This document shows positions 9,738-19,455 of a stretch of 64,000 nt of DNA, piece by piece (position 1 is the stretch's first letter; each line of letters begins with the position of its first letter). The position numbers and the translations under genes were made by a program. The notes under the pieces are model-generated. The model saw only the letters and a program-made list of their open reading frames with translations, was not told where the DNA came from and made no database searches. The stretch comes from Archivesica marissinica (taxonomy: Eukaryota > Mollusca > Bivalvia > Venerida > Vesicomyidae): positions 41,059,295 through 41,123,294 of the forward strand of contig CM026400.1 in assembly GCA_014843695.1 (NCBI GenBank). Direction: 5' to 3'.

Positions 9738-12700
9738 TATGTGGTAGTGTGACAAGTGTATAGGTGTATGTGGTAGTGTGACAAGTGTATAGGTGTATGT
9801 GGTAGTGTGACAAGTGTATAGGTGTATGTGGTAGTGTGGCAGGTGCATAGGTGTATGTGGTAGTGTGGCTAGTGTATATGTGTATGTGGTAGTGTGGCAC
9901 GTGTATATGTGTATGTGGTAGTGTGGCAAGTGTATAGGTGTATGTGGTAGTGTGACAAGTAAATAGGTGTATGTGGTAGTGTGGCAAGTGTATAGGTGTA
10001 TGTGGTAGTATGACAAGTGTATATGTGTATGTGGTAGTGTGGCAAGTGTATAGGTGTATGTGGTAGTATGACAAGTGTATAGGTGTATGTGGTAGTGTGA
10101 CAAGTGTATATGTGTATGTGGTAGTATGAAAAGTGTATAGGTGTATGTGGTAGTGTGGCTAGTGTATATGTGTATGTGGTAGTGTGGCAAGTGTATGTGG
10201 TAGTTTGGCAAGTGTATATGTGTATGTGGTAGTGTGGCAAGTGTATGTGGTAGTGTGGCAAGTGTATATATGTATGTAGTAGTGTGGCAAGTGTATGTGG
10301 TAGTATGACAAGTGTATATGTGTATGTGTGTAGTGTGACAAGTGCATATGTGTATGTGATAGTGTGGCACGTGTATATGTGTATGTGGTAGTGTAGCAAG
10401 TGTATAGGTGTATGTGGTAGTGTGGCAAGTGTATAAGTGTATGTGGTCGTGTGGCAAGTGTATATGTGTATGTGGTAGTGTGGCAAGTGTATATGTGTAT
10501 GTGGTAGTGTGGCAAGTGTATATGTGTATGTGGTAGTGTGGCAAGTGTATATGTGTATGTGGTAGTGTGGCAAGTGTATATGTGTATGTGGTAGTGTGGC
10601 AAGTGTATAGATGTATGTGGTAGTGTGGCAAGTGTATAGGTGTATGTGGTAGTGTGGCAAGTGTATAGGTGTATGTGGTAGTGTGGCAAGTGTATATGTG
10701 TATGTGGTAGTGTGGCAAGTGTATATATGTATGTGGTAGTGTGGCAAGTGTATAGGTGTATGTGGTAGTGTGACAAGTGTATATGTGTATGTGGTAGTGT
10801 GGCAAGTGTATAGGTGTATGTGGTAGTGTGGCAAGTGTATATGTGTATGTGGTAGTGTGGCAAGTGTATATGTATATGTGGTAGTGTGGCAAGTGTATAG
10901 GTGTATGTGGTAGTGTGGCAAGTGTATATGTGTATGTGGTAGTGTGGCAAGTGTATATGTATATGTGGTAGTGTGGCAAGTGTATAGGTGTATGTGGTAG
11001 TGTGGCAAGTGTATAGGTGTATGTGGTAGTGTGGCAAGTGTATTGGTGTATGTGGTAGTGTGACAAGTGTATGTGGTAGTGTGGCAAGTGTATAGGTGTA
11101 TGTGGTAGTGTGGCAAGTGTATAGGTGTATGTGGTAGTGTGGCAAGTGTATATGTGTATGTGGTAGTGTGACAAGTGTATGTGGTAGTGTGGCAAGTGTA
11201 TAGATGTATGTGGTAATGTGGCAAGTCTATGTGGTAGTGTGGCAAGTGCATGGGTGTATGTGGTAGTGTGAAAAGTGTATATGTGTATGTGGTAGTGTGG
11301 CAAATGTGTGTGGTAGTGTGGCAAGTATATATGTGTATGTGGTAGTGTGACAAGTGTATGTGGTAGTGTGACAAGTGTGTATGTGTATGTGGTAGTGTGG
11401 CAAGTGTATGTGGTAATGTGGCAAGTGTATGTGGTAGTGTTGCAAGTGTATGTGGTAGTGTGACAAATGTTTATGTGTATGTGGTAGTGTGGCAAGTGTA
11501 TGTGGTAGTGTGACAAGTGTATGTGGTAGTGTGACAAGTGTATTTGTGTATGTGGTAGTGTGGCAAGTGTATGTGGTAGTGTGGCAAGTGTATGTGGTAG
11601 TGTTGCAAGTGTATGTGGTAGTGTGACAAGTGTATATGTGTATGTGGTAATGTGGCAAGTGTATAGGTGTATGTGGTAGTGTGGCAAGTGTATATGTGTA
11701 TGTGTTAGTGTGGCAAGTGTATAGGTGTATGTGGTAGGGTGGCAAGTGTATATGTGTATGTGGTAGTGTGACAAGTGTATATGCGTATGTGGTAGTGTGA
11801 CAAGTGTATATGTGTATGTGGTAGTGTGACAAGTGTATATGTGTATGTGGTAGTGTGACAAGTGTATATGTGTATGTGGTAGTGTGACAAGTGTATATGT
11901 GTATGTGGTAGTGTGACAAGTGTATGTGGTAGTGTGGCAAGTGTATATGTGTATGTGGTAGTGTGGCAAGTGTATGTGGTAGTGTGACAAGTGTATATGT
12001 GGTAGTGTGACAAGTGTATATGTGTATGTGGTAGTGTGACAAGTGTATATGTATATGTGGTAGTGTGACAAGTGTATATGTGTATGTGGTAGTGTGGCAA
12101 GTGTATATGTGTATGTGTTAGTGTGGCAAGTGTATAGGTGTATGTGGTAGTGTGGCAAATGTATATGTGTATGTGGTAGTGTGACAAGTGTGTATGTGTA
12201 TGTGGTAGTGTGACAAGTGTATATGTGTATGTGGTAGTGTGACAAGTGTATATGTGTATGTGGTAGTGTGACAAGTGTATATGTGTATGTGATAGTGTGA
12301 CAAGTGTATATGTGAATATGTGTATGTGGTATTGTGACAAGTGTATATGTGTATGTGGTAGTGTGACAAGTGTATATGTATATGTGGTAGTGTGACAAGT
12401 GTATATGTGTATGTGGTAGTGTGACAAGTATATATGTGTATGTGGTAGTGTGGCAAGTGTATATGTGTATGTGGTAGTGTGACAAGTGTATATGTGTATG
12501 TGGTAGTGTGGCAAGTGTATATGTGTATGTGGTAGTGTGGCAAGTGTATATGTGTATGTGGTAGTGTGACAAGTGTATATGTGTATGTGGTAGTGTGGCA
12601 AGTGTATATGTGTATGTGGTAGTGTGGCAAGTGTATATGTGTATGTGGTAATGTGACAAGTGTATATGTGTATGTGGTAGTGTGACAAGTGTATATGTGT

Positions 12701-12915
12701 ATGTGGTATTGTGGCAAGTGTATATGTGTATGTGGTAGTGTGGCAAGTATATATGTGTATGTGGTAGTGTGACAAGTATATATGTGTATGTGGTAGTGTG
12801 GCAAGTGTATATGTGTATGTGGTAGTGTGGCAAGTGTATATGTGTATGTGGTAGTGTGGCAAGTGTATATGTGTATGTGGTAGTGTGGCAAGTGTATGTG
12901 GTAGTGTGGCAAGTA
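9738..12915. repeat. 29-bp minisatellite, right part
   Basis: About 110 units. The full unit is 29 bp; a 21-bp short unit lacking the ATGTGTAT-type octamer is interspersed, mostly at 10,190-10,310 and 11,050-12,010. Units alternate TGTGGCAA / TGTGACAA and TATAGGTG / TATATGTG. The period is not a multiple of 3, yet the complementary strand has no stop in any phase, giving a 1,067-codon antisense ORF made only of the repeat (HTTTYTYTLATLPHT type). Not a gene. Confidence 0.97.
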
Positions 12916-13300
12916 CTGAATGCATTGGTTATCACCAACTACTCTTTTCATCCGTATATGAGATGACCAGCTCACATGTACGTATTGTACGAATGTATGC
13001 CTTATTCAGCTTTGTATGTTATTAAAAGAAAATGGAAACAAAAAGTACTGAAGCCTACACAAAGATGACGCTGGTTAGTTTAGCCTATACAAATTTAGTT
13101 TAGATCGATAGCGAAACAAGTTTTTAGAACGTTACATTAATCGTTATCGATACATCATTCCTGGTGAAACCCATCGCCACAAGGGAGAGGGAAGAGGCAA
13201 CAATCTGAACATTTCACGCGTCAATATAGCGGAATAAAGGATTTTAAATAGTAAGAGATATTTAAAGAATATAAATTCAAATATTCGCACAGTATGGTAT
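12916..13300. other. Unique spacer with a decayed SINE-D tail (minus)
   Basis: Mostly unique AT-rich DNA. At 13,075-13,208 there is a diverged minus-strand SINE-D fragment: CTATACAAATTTAG, a GCGAAACAAG tail motif, then CATCATTCCTGGTG and CCATCGCCACAAGGGAGAGG. No coding signal is seen. Confidence 0.7.
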
Positions 13301-13505
13301 GGGGTCCGTGGTCCAGTGGTAGAGCGTCTGATTTGGAATCGAACGGTCCCGGGTTCAGGCCACGTATGTAGTGTCATTGAGAAAGCACCTCACACATATT
13401 GCTTAGTACTGGTTAACCACTTCGGTCAACTTAGCTTTCCCAGGAAAACATGTTTAGGTCCCCGCGATGGGTTTGACATTAATGGACATACAGTAACGAA
13501 ATACA
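13301..13505 (+). mobile_element. SINE-A (tRNA-derived), plus copy
   Basis: The head GGGGTCCGTGGTCCAGTGG, TAGAGCGTC, and CCCGGGTTCAGGCC resembles tRNA A and B boxes. The body has GTGTCATTGAGAAAGCACCT, TACTGGTTAACCACTT and CCCCGCGATGGGTTTGACAT. A second copy lies inverted at 15,755-15,955 with the same order of blocks, which confirms a dispersed family. Confidence 0.82.
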
Positions 13506-13686
13506 TAAAAACCGTCGTGTTCATGGGTTGTCAACAACCATATGTAAGCAATGCTTAATACGCATGCGTGATGCAATACCGGATGTTGAAACAGCTGTCT
13601 TGGATGTGTGTTCTGATTGCCGATAGATAGCGATGCATTCCGAATGAGCGCAGGGCGTGGCGAACCGATTGAGGAAGTCGTACTTT

Positions 13687-13821
13687 AGTTTATACAAATT
13701 TTATTTATTTTTTATTTTAGCTCGATTGCGAAACAAGTTCTTATAACTTATACTAATCACTCTTGAGACCTCATTCCTGATGGAATCCATCGCCACGAGG
13801 GAGAGAGAAGAGGCATGACAT
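13687..13821 (-). mobile_element. SINE-D, 5'-truncated, with target-site duplication
   Basis: Minus-strand copy of the SINE-D 3' part (TAGCTCGATTGCGAAACAAG ... CCTCATTCCTGATGGAATCC ... CGCCACGAGGGAGAGAG). It is flanked by a perfect 12-bp direct repeat AAGTCGTACTTT at 13,675-13,686 and 13,822-13,833, the signature of LINE-type target-primed insertion. Confidence 0.88.
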
Positions 13822-13984
13822 AAGTCGTACTTTCACTTTCTGTTTGATATATTGCAAAAGAACAACGTTTACTGACAGAAAAGTATTATTCAAATTACAT
13901 TGGAAGAATCGGTAAGAGTTTCGCTACTAATCTTGACGTACACTTTAAAGGTTATACTATATTTATTTCCTTACAATAAAGCTT

Positions 13985-14135
13985 TATTTTACATCGATTG
14001 CGAAAGAAGCTTTTACAACTAATAATAATAATCGCTCTCGTTGACGTTGATGAAAGCGTATCTGTGATCATTCATGTTGGAGGAATCCAGAGTACCCGGA
14101 GAAGACCCACCTCTCTCGCACCGTACAATCACATA
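13985..14135 (-). mobile_element. SINE-C fragment (minus)
   Basis: Reverse complement of the SINE-C 3' half: CGATTGCGAAAGAAGC, TAATCGCTCTCGTTGACG, GATGAAAGCGTATCTG, then a block complementary to the TACTCCGG core. The tRNA head is absent. The flanking 13,506-13,674 and 14,136-14,349 show no feature. Confidence 0.75.
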
Positions 14136-14349
14136 TACATACAGATTCATGTATCGTTCCTGGGTTGCATTTGTAAGAAGCTAGGGCGCTAATTTGACAA
14201 CCGAGTTTTGCTTGAAAAGCTATATTTGGACATTTGGCATCTATAGTCGAGCAATGGATTGCGCATCACTAACAACCTAACTAGTGTTTTATTATGATTT
14301 GCAGCTCAGATCGTTAGATACATTGGCTAGAATTGTATGCTTTTCATAT

Positions 14350-14987
14350 TATACAGCGACTATGTTAATCCAAGCTTGATGTTTATGTACAGTGGTGTAG
14401 ACTATGTTAATCCAAGCTTGATGTTGTTTATGTACAGTGGTGTAGGCTATGTTAATCCAAGCTTGGTGTTGTTTATGTACAGTGGTGTAGACTATGTTAA
14501 TCCAAGCTTGGTGTTGTTTATGTACAGTGGTGTAGGCTATGTTAATCCAAGCTTGATGTTGTTTATGTACAGTGGTGTAGACTATGTTAATCCAAGCTTG
14601 ATGTTGTTTATGTACAGTGGTGTAGGCTATGTTAATCCAAGCTTAATGTTGTTTATGTACAGTGGTGTAGACTATGTTAATCCAAGCTTGATGTTGTTTA
14701 TGTACAGTGGTGTAGACTATGTTAATCCAAGCTTGATGTTGTTTATGTACAGTGGTGTAGACTATGTTAATCCAAGCTTGGTGTTGTTTATGTACAGTGG
14801 TGTAGGCTATGTTAATCCAAGCTTGATGTTGTTTATGTACAGTGGTGTAGGCTATGTTAATCCAAGCTTGATGTTGTTTATGTACAGTGGTGTAGACTAT
14901 GTTAATCCAAGCTTGATGTTGTTTATGTACAGTGGTGTAGGCTATGTTAATCCAAGCTTGATGTTGTTTATGTACAGTGGTGTAGGC
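14350..14987. repeat. 45-bp minisatellite array
   Basis: Fourteen very uniform 45-bp monomers (TATGTTAATCCAAGCTTGAT, GTTGTTTATGTACAGTGG, TGTAGAC/GGC). Divergence is limited to A/G at two positions, so it is a young or homogenised array. A 238-codon plus-strand ORF reads through it as a 15-residue repeat (DYVNPSLMLFMYSGV type). There is no promoter, splice or domain evidence that it is expressed. Confidence 0.95.
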
Positions 14988-15134
14988 ACAGTGGGCACGT
15001 ACCTACACATTTTGCTCAAAATTGTAAAATATGAAACGGCAAAATTGCAATAACAACGAAACATAATGGGTGGGGTTGTAAAGCTGTCAACCCAGCGAAT
15101 ATATACAGACTTTCAAGTATTCTCCTGGGGAAAA

Positions 15135-15403
15135 CAGACGGATCTGTAGTCCAGTGATTTAACACGATGGACTGGGAATCCAGGGATCGCAGGTTCGATC
15201 CCCCGTCTGACCCTAATAAAATTAACAGTATTTCAGATGGGACTTTAAACCGAGGTCTCGTGTCGGTGTTTACACCGTGCACGTAAAAGAACCAGAGGAG
15301 ACTCTGGAATGGGTCTCTGTATGTGATGATTAATCGCAGGAGGCGTCGCTCATGTGGACACGCGGTAGCGACGATAAATAAGCGTAAAACACACACACCT
15401 GGG
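15135..15403 (+). mobile_element. SINE-B (tRNA-derived), plus copy
   Basis: Head CAGACGGATCTGTAGTCCAG with B box GCAGGTTCGATCCCCCGTC. Body TTCAGATGGGACTTTAAACC, GAGGTCTCGTGTCGGTG, CGTAAAAGAACCAGAGGAGA, GGAGGCGTCGCTCATGTGG, ending TAGCGACGATAAATAAGCG and (AC)n. The same block order recurs in six other copies in the window. Confidence 0.9.
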
Positions 15404-15754
15404 GAAACACCCATATCCCCTATCCTAATGATGCATCGGTGCCAAGCTACGCCACTGATATGCACATTCACTAAGTGTAATCCAATCACTACCGCTTCTG
15501 TCATAAATCAGGGTCAGGTATCATTTTAAAATCAGTTTTTCCACTGTCAAACACAATGTCATGTCAATAGAAACAAAACAAACATGTACAGCAATTTATT
15601 TAGTGTTTTGACAGAAGTGAAAAAGGCAGAAATGAACATGACAAAAACGTGTGACATGTTTGTATATTTTATTTCTTGTTTATCCGACATATTTAAAGCT
15701 ATATTCCTCTTCATAACTTGCTCTGTATGTATGTATGTATGTATGTATGTATGT

Positions 15755-15955
15755 TCCATTAATGTCAAACCCATTGCGGGGACCTAGACATGTTTTCCTG
15801 GGCAGGCTTAGCCGACCTAAGTGGTTAACCAGTACTAAGCAATGTGTGTGAGGTGCCTTGCTCAATGACACTACATACGTGGCCTGACCGAGTATCGAAC
15901 CCGAGACCGTTCGATTCCAATTCCGACGCTCTACCACTGCACCACGGACGCCACA
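15755..15955 (-). mobile_element. SINE-A, minus copy with TATG-type tail
   Basis: Inverted counterpart of 13,301-13,505: GTCAAACCCATTGCGGGGAC, GGTTAACCAGTACTAAGCAA, TCGAACCCGAGACCG (B box complement) and CACCACGGACGCC (head). It is preceded at 15,724-15,754 by (TATG)n, which in element orientation is a simple-sequence 3' tail. Between 15,404 and 15,723 nothing else is recognised. Confidence 0.82.
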
Positions 15956-16139
15956 CGAGTGTATGCGAGTGTCCAGTTGTTTTACTTTACAATGTGAATA
16001 GGACATGCTAAAAATGATGTACGCGCATTCAACTGATAATATTCAATTATACATGACTATAAGTATTAGTTCTTGCAGCTTATATCATATTTCCTATGAA
16101 AGTTTTACTGGTTACCGTTTACATGTTTCATTATGCTAT

Positions 16140-16213
16140 TTTATGTTTATTTGTTGAGGGCCTCATGGTAGATTGACTTAATTGTTCGAATGAGTTCTCT
16201 CGTTAAGTAAGTC

Positions 16214-16295
<82 letters not shown>
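16140..16295 (+). mobile_element. LINE 3' end only, with (ATT)n tail
   Basis: Contains GTTGAGGGCCTCATGGTAGA, GAGTTCTCTCGTTAAGTAA, GTCTT and a long (TTA)n interrupted once by CAG. It is nearly identical to the 3' end of the LINE fragment at 54,757-54,870, so this is an extreme 5'-truncated copy. 15,956-16,139 and 16,296-16,690 hold no other recognised feature. Confidence 0.82.
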
Positions 16296-16296
<1 letters not shown>

Positions 16297-16690
16297 TTCT
16301 TTGCTATACTAGGCGGGTGGAACTGGATACACACATGTCAAATATTGAAGCCCTCAGCATTGACAAGCCACGCGGGAAGTCTCGAAAACGATCGGTGGTA
16401 TTAATGTGCATACGATGCGTTATTTTAATTTGTAGAACGAGTTTAAATTATGATCACGTGACTAGAATTTGAGCGGGTGGGGACGTAAACCCCCCGCACG
16501 AGTTTCGGTCAAGTTCGGCATTCATTTTTTTTTCAATAAAAGACATGGTTAGCTATAAAAGATTTTAATATTTTCGAATACATTTAAAATATCTTTGATT
16601 TCATTTGTTTACCGAGGCACTTGGGTAATAATGGTTTTATCATGAGTACAGTTGCATGATAACCGTCATGATTTTGATACATCAACATCA

Positions 16691-16980
16691 GCTGTAGTCC
16701 AGTGGTAACACGCTGGACTGGTAATCCAGGGATCGCAGGTTCGATCCCCCCCGTCTGACCCTAAAAAAATTAACAGTCTTTCAGATGGGACGTTAAACCG
16801 AGGTCTCGTGTTGGTGCTTTACACCGTGCACGTACAAGAACCAGAGAAGGCTCTGGAATGGGTCTCTGTCTGTATCATAGCACTATCCTCCAAAATCTAA
16901 AATGACTAATCTCTTCAGGAGGCGTCGCTCATATGGGCAACCGGTAGCGACGATAAATAAACGTAAAACACACACATCAG
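16691..16980 (+). mobile_element. SINE-B, plus copy
   Basis: GCTGTAGTCCAGTGGTAACA head, GGTTCGATCCCCCCCGTCTG B box, body with CTTTCAGATGGGACGTTAAA and GGAGGCGTCGCTCATATGG, ending GCGACGATAAATAAACG and an (AC)-rich tail. Good full-length copy. 16,981-17,221 shows nothing recognisable. Confidence 0.9.
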
Positions 16981-17221
16981 CTGACCATAACCTCCAAAAA
17001 TATTAAATTGTAGCAAATACTCTATGGTAAACAGACATGAAATTGCCAATGTCATACGTAATATTTACAAACAAGAATCTATGAAAACCAGTAGCATTGG
17101 CAAGCTTTTATACAACAACAACTAACAATCTGTTTATCAGAACTCATAATAAACAGTGTGCATGTGTTAGACTTAACGCGTTGTACGAGTGTTAAATAGA
17201 ATATATGTTCACCCAGAAAAC

Positions 17222-18172
17222 GGTGCACCTAGGTGACCGAGTGCTAAAGGTCATTGACTTCAAATCACGTGTTCCTCATCGCTGAGGTGCCAATCCCACT
17301 GGGGATATCGAATTCTTATATGATGCGGAATTACCACTGTCGAATTATTATATGATGCGCGTGTCGAATTCTTATATGACGCAGAATTACCTCTGTAGAA
17401 TTCTTATATGATGCGAAATTACCGCTATCGAATTCTTATATGATGCGGAATTACCACTATCGAATTCTTATATGATGCGCGTGTCGAATTCTTATATGAC
17501 GCAGAATTACCTCTGTAGAATTCTTATATGATGCGAAATTACCGCTGTCGAATTCTTACATGATGCGGAATTACCACTGTCGAATTATTATATGATGCGG
17601 AATTACCGCTATCGAATTCTTATATGATGCGGAATTACCGCTATCGAATTATTATATGACGCAGAATTACCGCTGTCGAATTCTTATATGATGCGGAATT
17701 ACCGCTGTCGAATTCTTACATGATGCGGAATTACCGCTATCGAATTCTTATATGTCGCGGAATTACCGCTATCGAATTCTTATATGATGCGGAATTACCG
17801 CTGTCGAATTATTATATGATGCGAAATTACCGCTATCGAATTATTATATGATGCGGAATTACCGCTGTCGAATTATTATATGATGCGGAATTACCACTAT
17901 CGAATTCTTATATGATGCGGAATTACCGCTGTCGAATTCTTATATGATGTGGAATTACTGCTGTCGAATTATTATATGATGCGAAATTACCGCTGTCGAA
18001 TTCTTATATGATGCGGAATTACCGCTGTCGAATTATTATATGATGCGAAATTACCGCTATCGAATTATTATATGATGCGGAATTACCGCTGTCGAATTAT
18101 TATATGATGCGAAATTACCGCTATCGAATTATTATATGATGCGTGCGCGTGATGTTATAATATAGTACACAA
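17222..18172 (+). mobile_element. SINE-F copy whose body is expanded into an array
   Basis: A tRNA-Leu-like head (GGTGACCGAGTGCTAAAGG, CATTGACTTCAAATCACG, AGGTGCCAATCCCACTGGGG) is followed directly by a block starting CGAATTCTTATATGATGCGG, which corresponds to the gaattcttcatgtgaggaagc body segment I recall from molluscan SINEs. That block is repeated about 26 times. After the array, GTGCGCGTGATGTTATAATA resembles the next SINE segment (a gcccgtgatgaaataatgc type block). So the array lies inside one SINE. Confidence 0.7.
17308..18142. repeat. 32-bp minisatellite inside SINE-F
   Basis: About 26 monomers of 32 bp made of CGAATT(C/A)TTATATGATGCGG then AATTACCGCTGT/AT. A short form reading GATGCGCGTGTCG occurs near 17,358 and 17,477. 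The two boundaries coincide with SINE-derived sequence. Confidence 0.95.
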
Positions 18173-18796
18173 TTACACAATTGATTCTTAACTTTTGTAA
18201 TTTGATCAGATCACGAATGGCACGTGCATCTTATTTGTCTGCATGCAGTGTGCGGCAGTGTGCGACAGTGTCAATCACGTTATCAGGTTGCGCAGAAATG
18301 TACAGTTGCAACAGCTCATAATTGTTTGTGAGACTATTATGAATTAAAGCATCTCTAATCGACAATAACACGTGATTATTTAATTTAATTTATATTATTT
18401 ATATAAGACGTGTAGAGCCTAATAATAAACAAATGTCACTTCCTTGACGAGGCTAATCGTTTTCGGAAAATCCCACGTTTAATTTTGAGAGATTGTAGAT
18501 CGCAAAATCACCATTGACTTATTATACATAATTGGTGTTTAGGAAAGATATGTGCGATGCTACTTTTAAGTGAAAAACATATTTCATGTTCTGTGCGAAT
18601 CTATACTGCTTTAATCTAAATTAACAAAATAACCACGCTTGGAATGCAACAGATCTACAACAAACGAACAAACTTGTTCCAGAAGAACAGGAACCTAATC
18701 ATAAGTTAAGGGAGTATTACCTTGCAACTAGGATGCACCAATAGCAACCTGCCAAATCAGGGCATGCAACAAGTATGTTGGCCTTGCTGCATTTGC
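18173..18796. other. Unique AT-rich spacer
   Basis: No ORF, SINE or tandem repeat recognised. The right end (from about 18,760) already contains partial units of the following 50-bp array (GCAACAAGTATGTTGGCC). Confidence 0.5.
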
Positions 18797-19455
18797 ATAT
18801 AATCCAGACAGCCATGCCGCTGCTGTTGCAAGTTGGCCCTCAATAACGACAAAGCAGACAGCCATGCCGCTGCTGTTGCAAGTTGGCCCTCAATAACGAC
18901 AAAGCAGACAGCCATGCCGCTGCTGTTGCAAGTTGGCCCTCAATAACGACAAAGCAGACAGCCATGCCGCTGCTGTTGCAAGTTGGCCCTCAATAACGAC
19001 AAAGCAGACAGCCATGCCGCTGCTGTTGCAAGTTGGCCCTCAATAACGACAAAGCAGACAGCCATGCCGCTGCTGTTGCAAGTTGGCCCTCAATAACGAC
19101 AAAGCAGACAGCCATGCCCCTGCTGTTGCAAGTTGGCCCTCAATAACGACAAAGCAGACAGCCATGCCCCTGCTGTTGCAAGTTGGCCCTCAATAACGAC
19201 AAAGCAGACAGCCATGCCCCTGCTGTTGCAAGTTGGCCCTCAATAACGACAAAGCAGACAGCCATGCCCCTGCTGTTGCAAGTTGGCCCTCAATAACGAC
19301 AAAGCAGACAGCCATGCCCCTGCTGTTGCAAGTTGGCCCTCAATAACGACAAAGCAGACAGCCATGCCCCTGCTGTTGCAAGTTGGCCCTCAATAACGAC
19401 AAAGCAGACAGCCATGCCCCTGCTGTTGCAAGTTGGCCCTCAATAACGACAAAGA
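18797..19455. repeat. 50-bp minisatellite array
   Basis: Thirteen almost identical 50-bp monomers: AGCAGACAGCCATGCC, G/C, CTGCTGTTGCAAGTTGGCC, CTCAATAACGACAA. The first six have CCGC and the last seven CCCC at one site, so variants are segregated along the array, as expected for growth by local duplication. It abuts the 47-bp array with only ~12 bp between. Confidence 0.97.

Noticed and set aside
9735..12938. 1,067-codon antisense ORF and overlapping shorter ones
   Set aside because: The whole frame is the 29-bp minisatellite read on the minus strand; all phases are open because the unit has no stop there. No non-repeat domain, promoter or splice evidence.
14337..15053. 238-codon ORF with hydrophobic 15-residue repeats
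   Set aside because: It coincides with the uniform 45-bp array and its non-repeat ends are short and featureless.
17308..18142. CRISPR array
   Set aside because: The repeats are contiguous with no unique spacers, and the context is eukaryotic transposon-rich DNA.
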